Shown: piece after piece, positions 63,881 through 64,000 of the stretch
How positions within the stretch are numbered: the stretch's first letter is position 1
Layout: the number at the start of each line of letters is the position of its first letter
Assembly (NCBI GenBank): GCA_002179805.1
Contig: NAVB01000017.1
Coordinates: 30,416-94,415, forward strand
Length of the DNA: 64,000 nt
Reading direction: 5' to 3'
Source: Acanthamoeba lenticulata
Lineage: Eukaryota; Discosea; Longamoebia; Acanthamoebidae
The notes under the pieces: model-generated
What the model saw: the letters and a program-made list of their open reading frames with translations, nothing else
The model's database searches: none
Told to the model about the DNA's origin: nothing
Program-made: the position numbers and the translations under genes

Positions 63881-64000
63881 CTACACGGTGTGTTTTGGAT
63901 GAAGAAACATTCAAACAAGAATTAAAATGAATGAAAAAGCACAAGACGGCGTGTTGGTTGGTGTTCTGTTTATTTATCAAAACATATATATTGTGTATAA

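Noticed and set aside
1..64000. CRISPR arrays, insertion sequences, riboswitches or bacterial operons
   Set aside because: The window is intron-rich eukaryotic nuclear DNA; no direct-repeat/spacer arrays, transposase genes or Shine-Dalgarno patterns were seen.
1..64000. A second tRNA gene or rRNA
   Set aside because: I scanned both strands for GTTCRA-type T-loops with flanking stems; apart from 7401-7487, all hits lacked a matching stem or lay in clear exons.

Overview
The window looks like nuclear DNA of a free-living amoeba, most likely Acanthamoeba. Coding sequence is GC-rich, and almost every gene is cut by short introns (about 50-110 nt) that begin gtacgt or gtgcgt and end cag. Genes are densely packed on both strands. 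The gene content also fits: a choice-of-anchor-A protein like the cyst-wall lectins, fungal-type Zn2Cys6 regulators with a PAS-like domain, Rho GEF and GAP proteins, and many F-box and LRR proteins. I joined exons by hand from splice signals and reading frame. Joined exons gave a whole number of codons in every complete multi-exon model where I summed them. Single exon edges may be off by a base or two.

Layout. 1-3.6 kb: 3' part of a polytopic membrane protein carrying an F-box. 4.2-6.2 kb: a Zn2Cys6/PAS-like regulator. 6.3-8.4 kb (-): a mitochondrial carrier; one large intron holds, on the opposite strand, a selenocysteine tRNA gene (7401-7487, +). 8.5-9.8 kb (-): a PQ-loop membrane protein. 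10.4-13.7 kb: an F-box/WD40 protein. 13.8-14.7 kb (-): a GPANK1-like G-patch protein. 15.0-18.3 kb: a type I surface protein with a predicted beta-helix ectodomain. 18.4-20.6 kb: an HtrA protease. 20.7-22.8 kb (-): a second Zn2Cys6/PAS-like regulator. 23.3-25.2 kb (-): an acid ceramidase/NAAA-type amidase. 25.2-26.7 kb (-): a coiled-coil protein. 26.9-27.3 kb (-): CTF8, head to head with PIG-M (27.4-29.0 kb). 29.7-32.8 kb: a secreted Ser/Ala/Pro-repeat protein ending in a choice-of-anchor-A domain. 33.0-35.8 kb (-): an LRR protein. 35.9-40.4 kb (-): a Rho GEF. 40.6-41.0 kb: a small F-box protein. 41.2-44.1 kb: a PIF1 helicase with a CCHC knuckle. 44.2-45.7 kb (-): a GH5 glycosidase, probably GPI-anchored. 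46.2-50.7 kb: a large LRR protein. 51.8-53.4 kb: a Ser/Thr kinase with DWG in place of DFG. 54.1-56.8 kb (-): an F-box and Cys-rich protein. 57.3-60.3 kb (-): transportin. 61.1-61.7 kb: an intronless secreted RidA-family protein. 61.9 kb to the right edge (-): a RhoGAP/SH3-like protein, 5' partial.

How they fit together. Nothing here is an operon; links are by theme. Four F-box proteins and two LRR proteins suggest ubiquitin-ligase substrate receptors. The GH5 enzyme, the anchor-A protein and the beta-helix protein are extracellular or surface proteins plausibly tied to the cellulose cyst wall. PIG-M acts in the GPI pathway that the GH5 tail would need. The tRNA-Sec shows the organism decodes UGA as selenocysteine, although I saw no selenoprotein gene in this window.

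The most notable finds are the nested antisense tRNA-Sec with a TATA-like box at about -30, a set of TGACGTCA palindromes that all fall in introns, the membrane-embedded F-box protein, and the degenerate repeat protein with an anchor-A domain.
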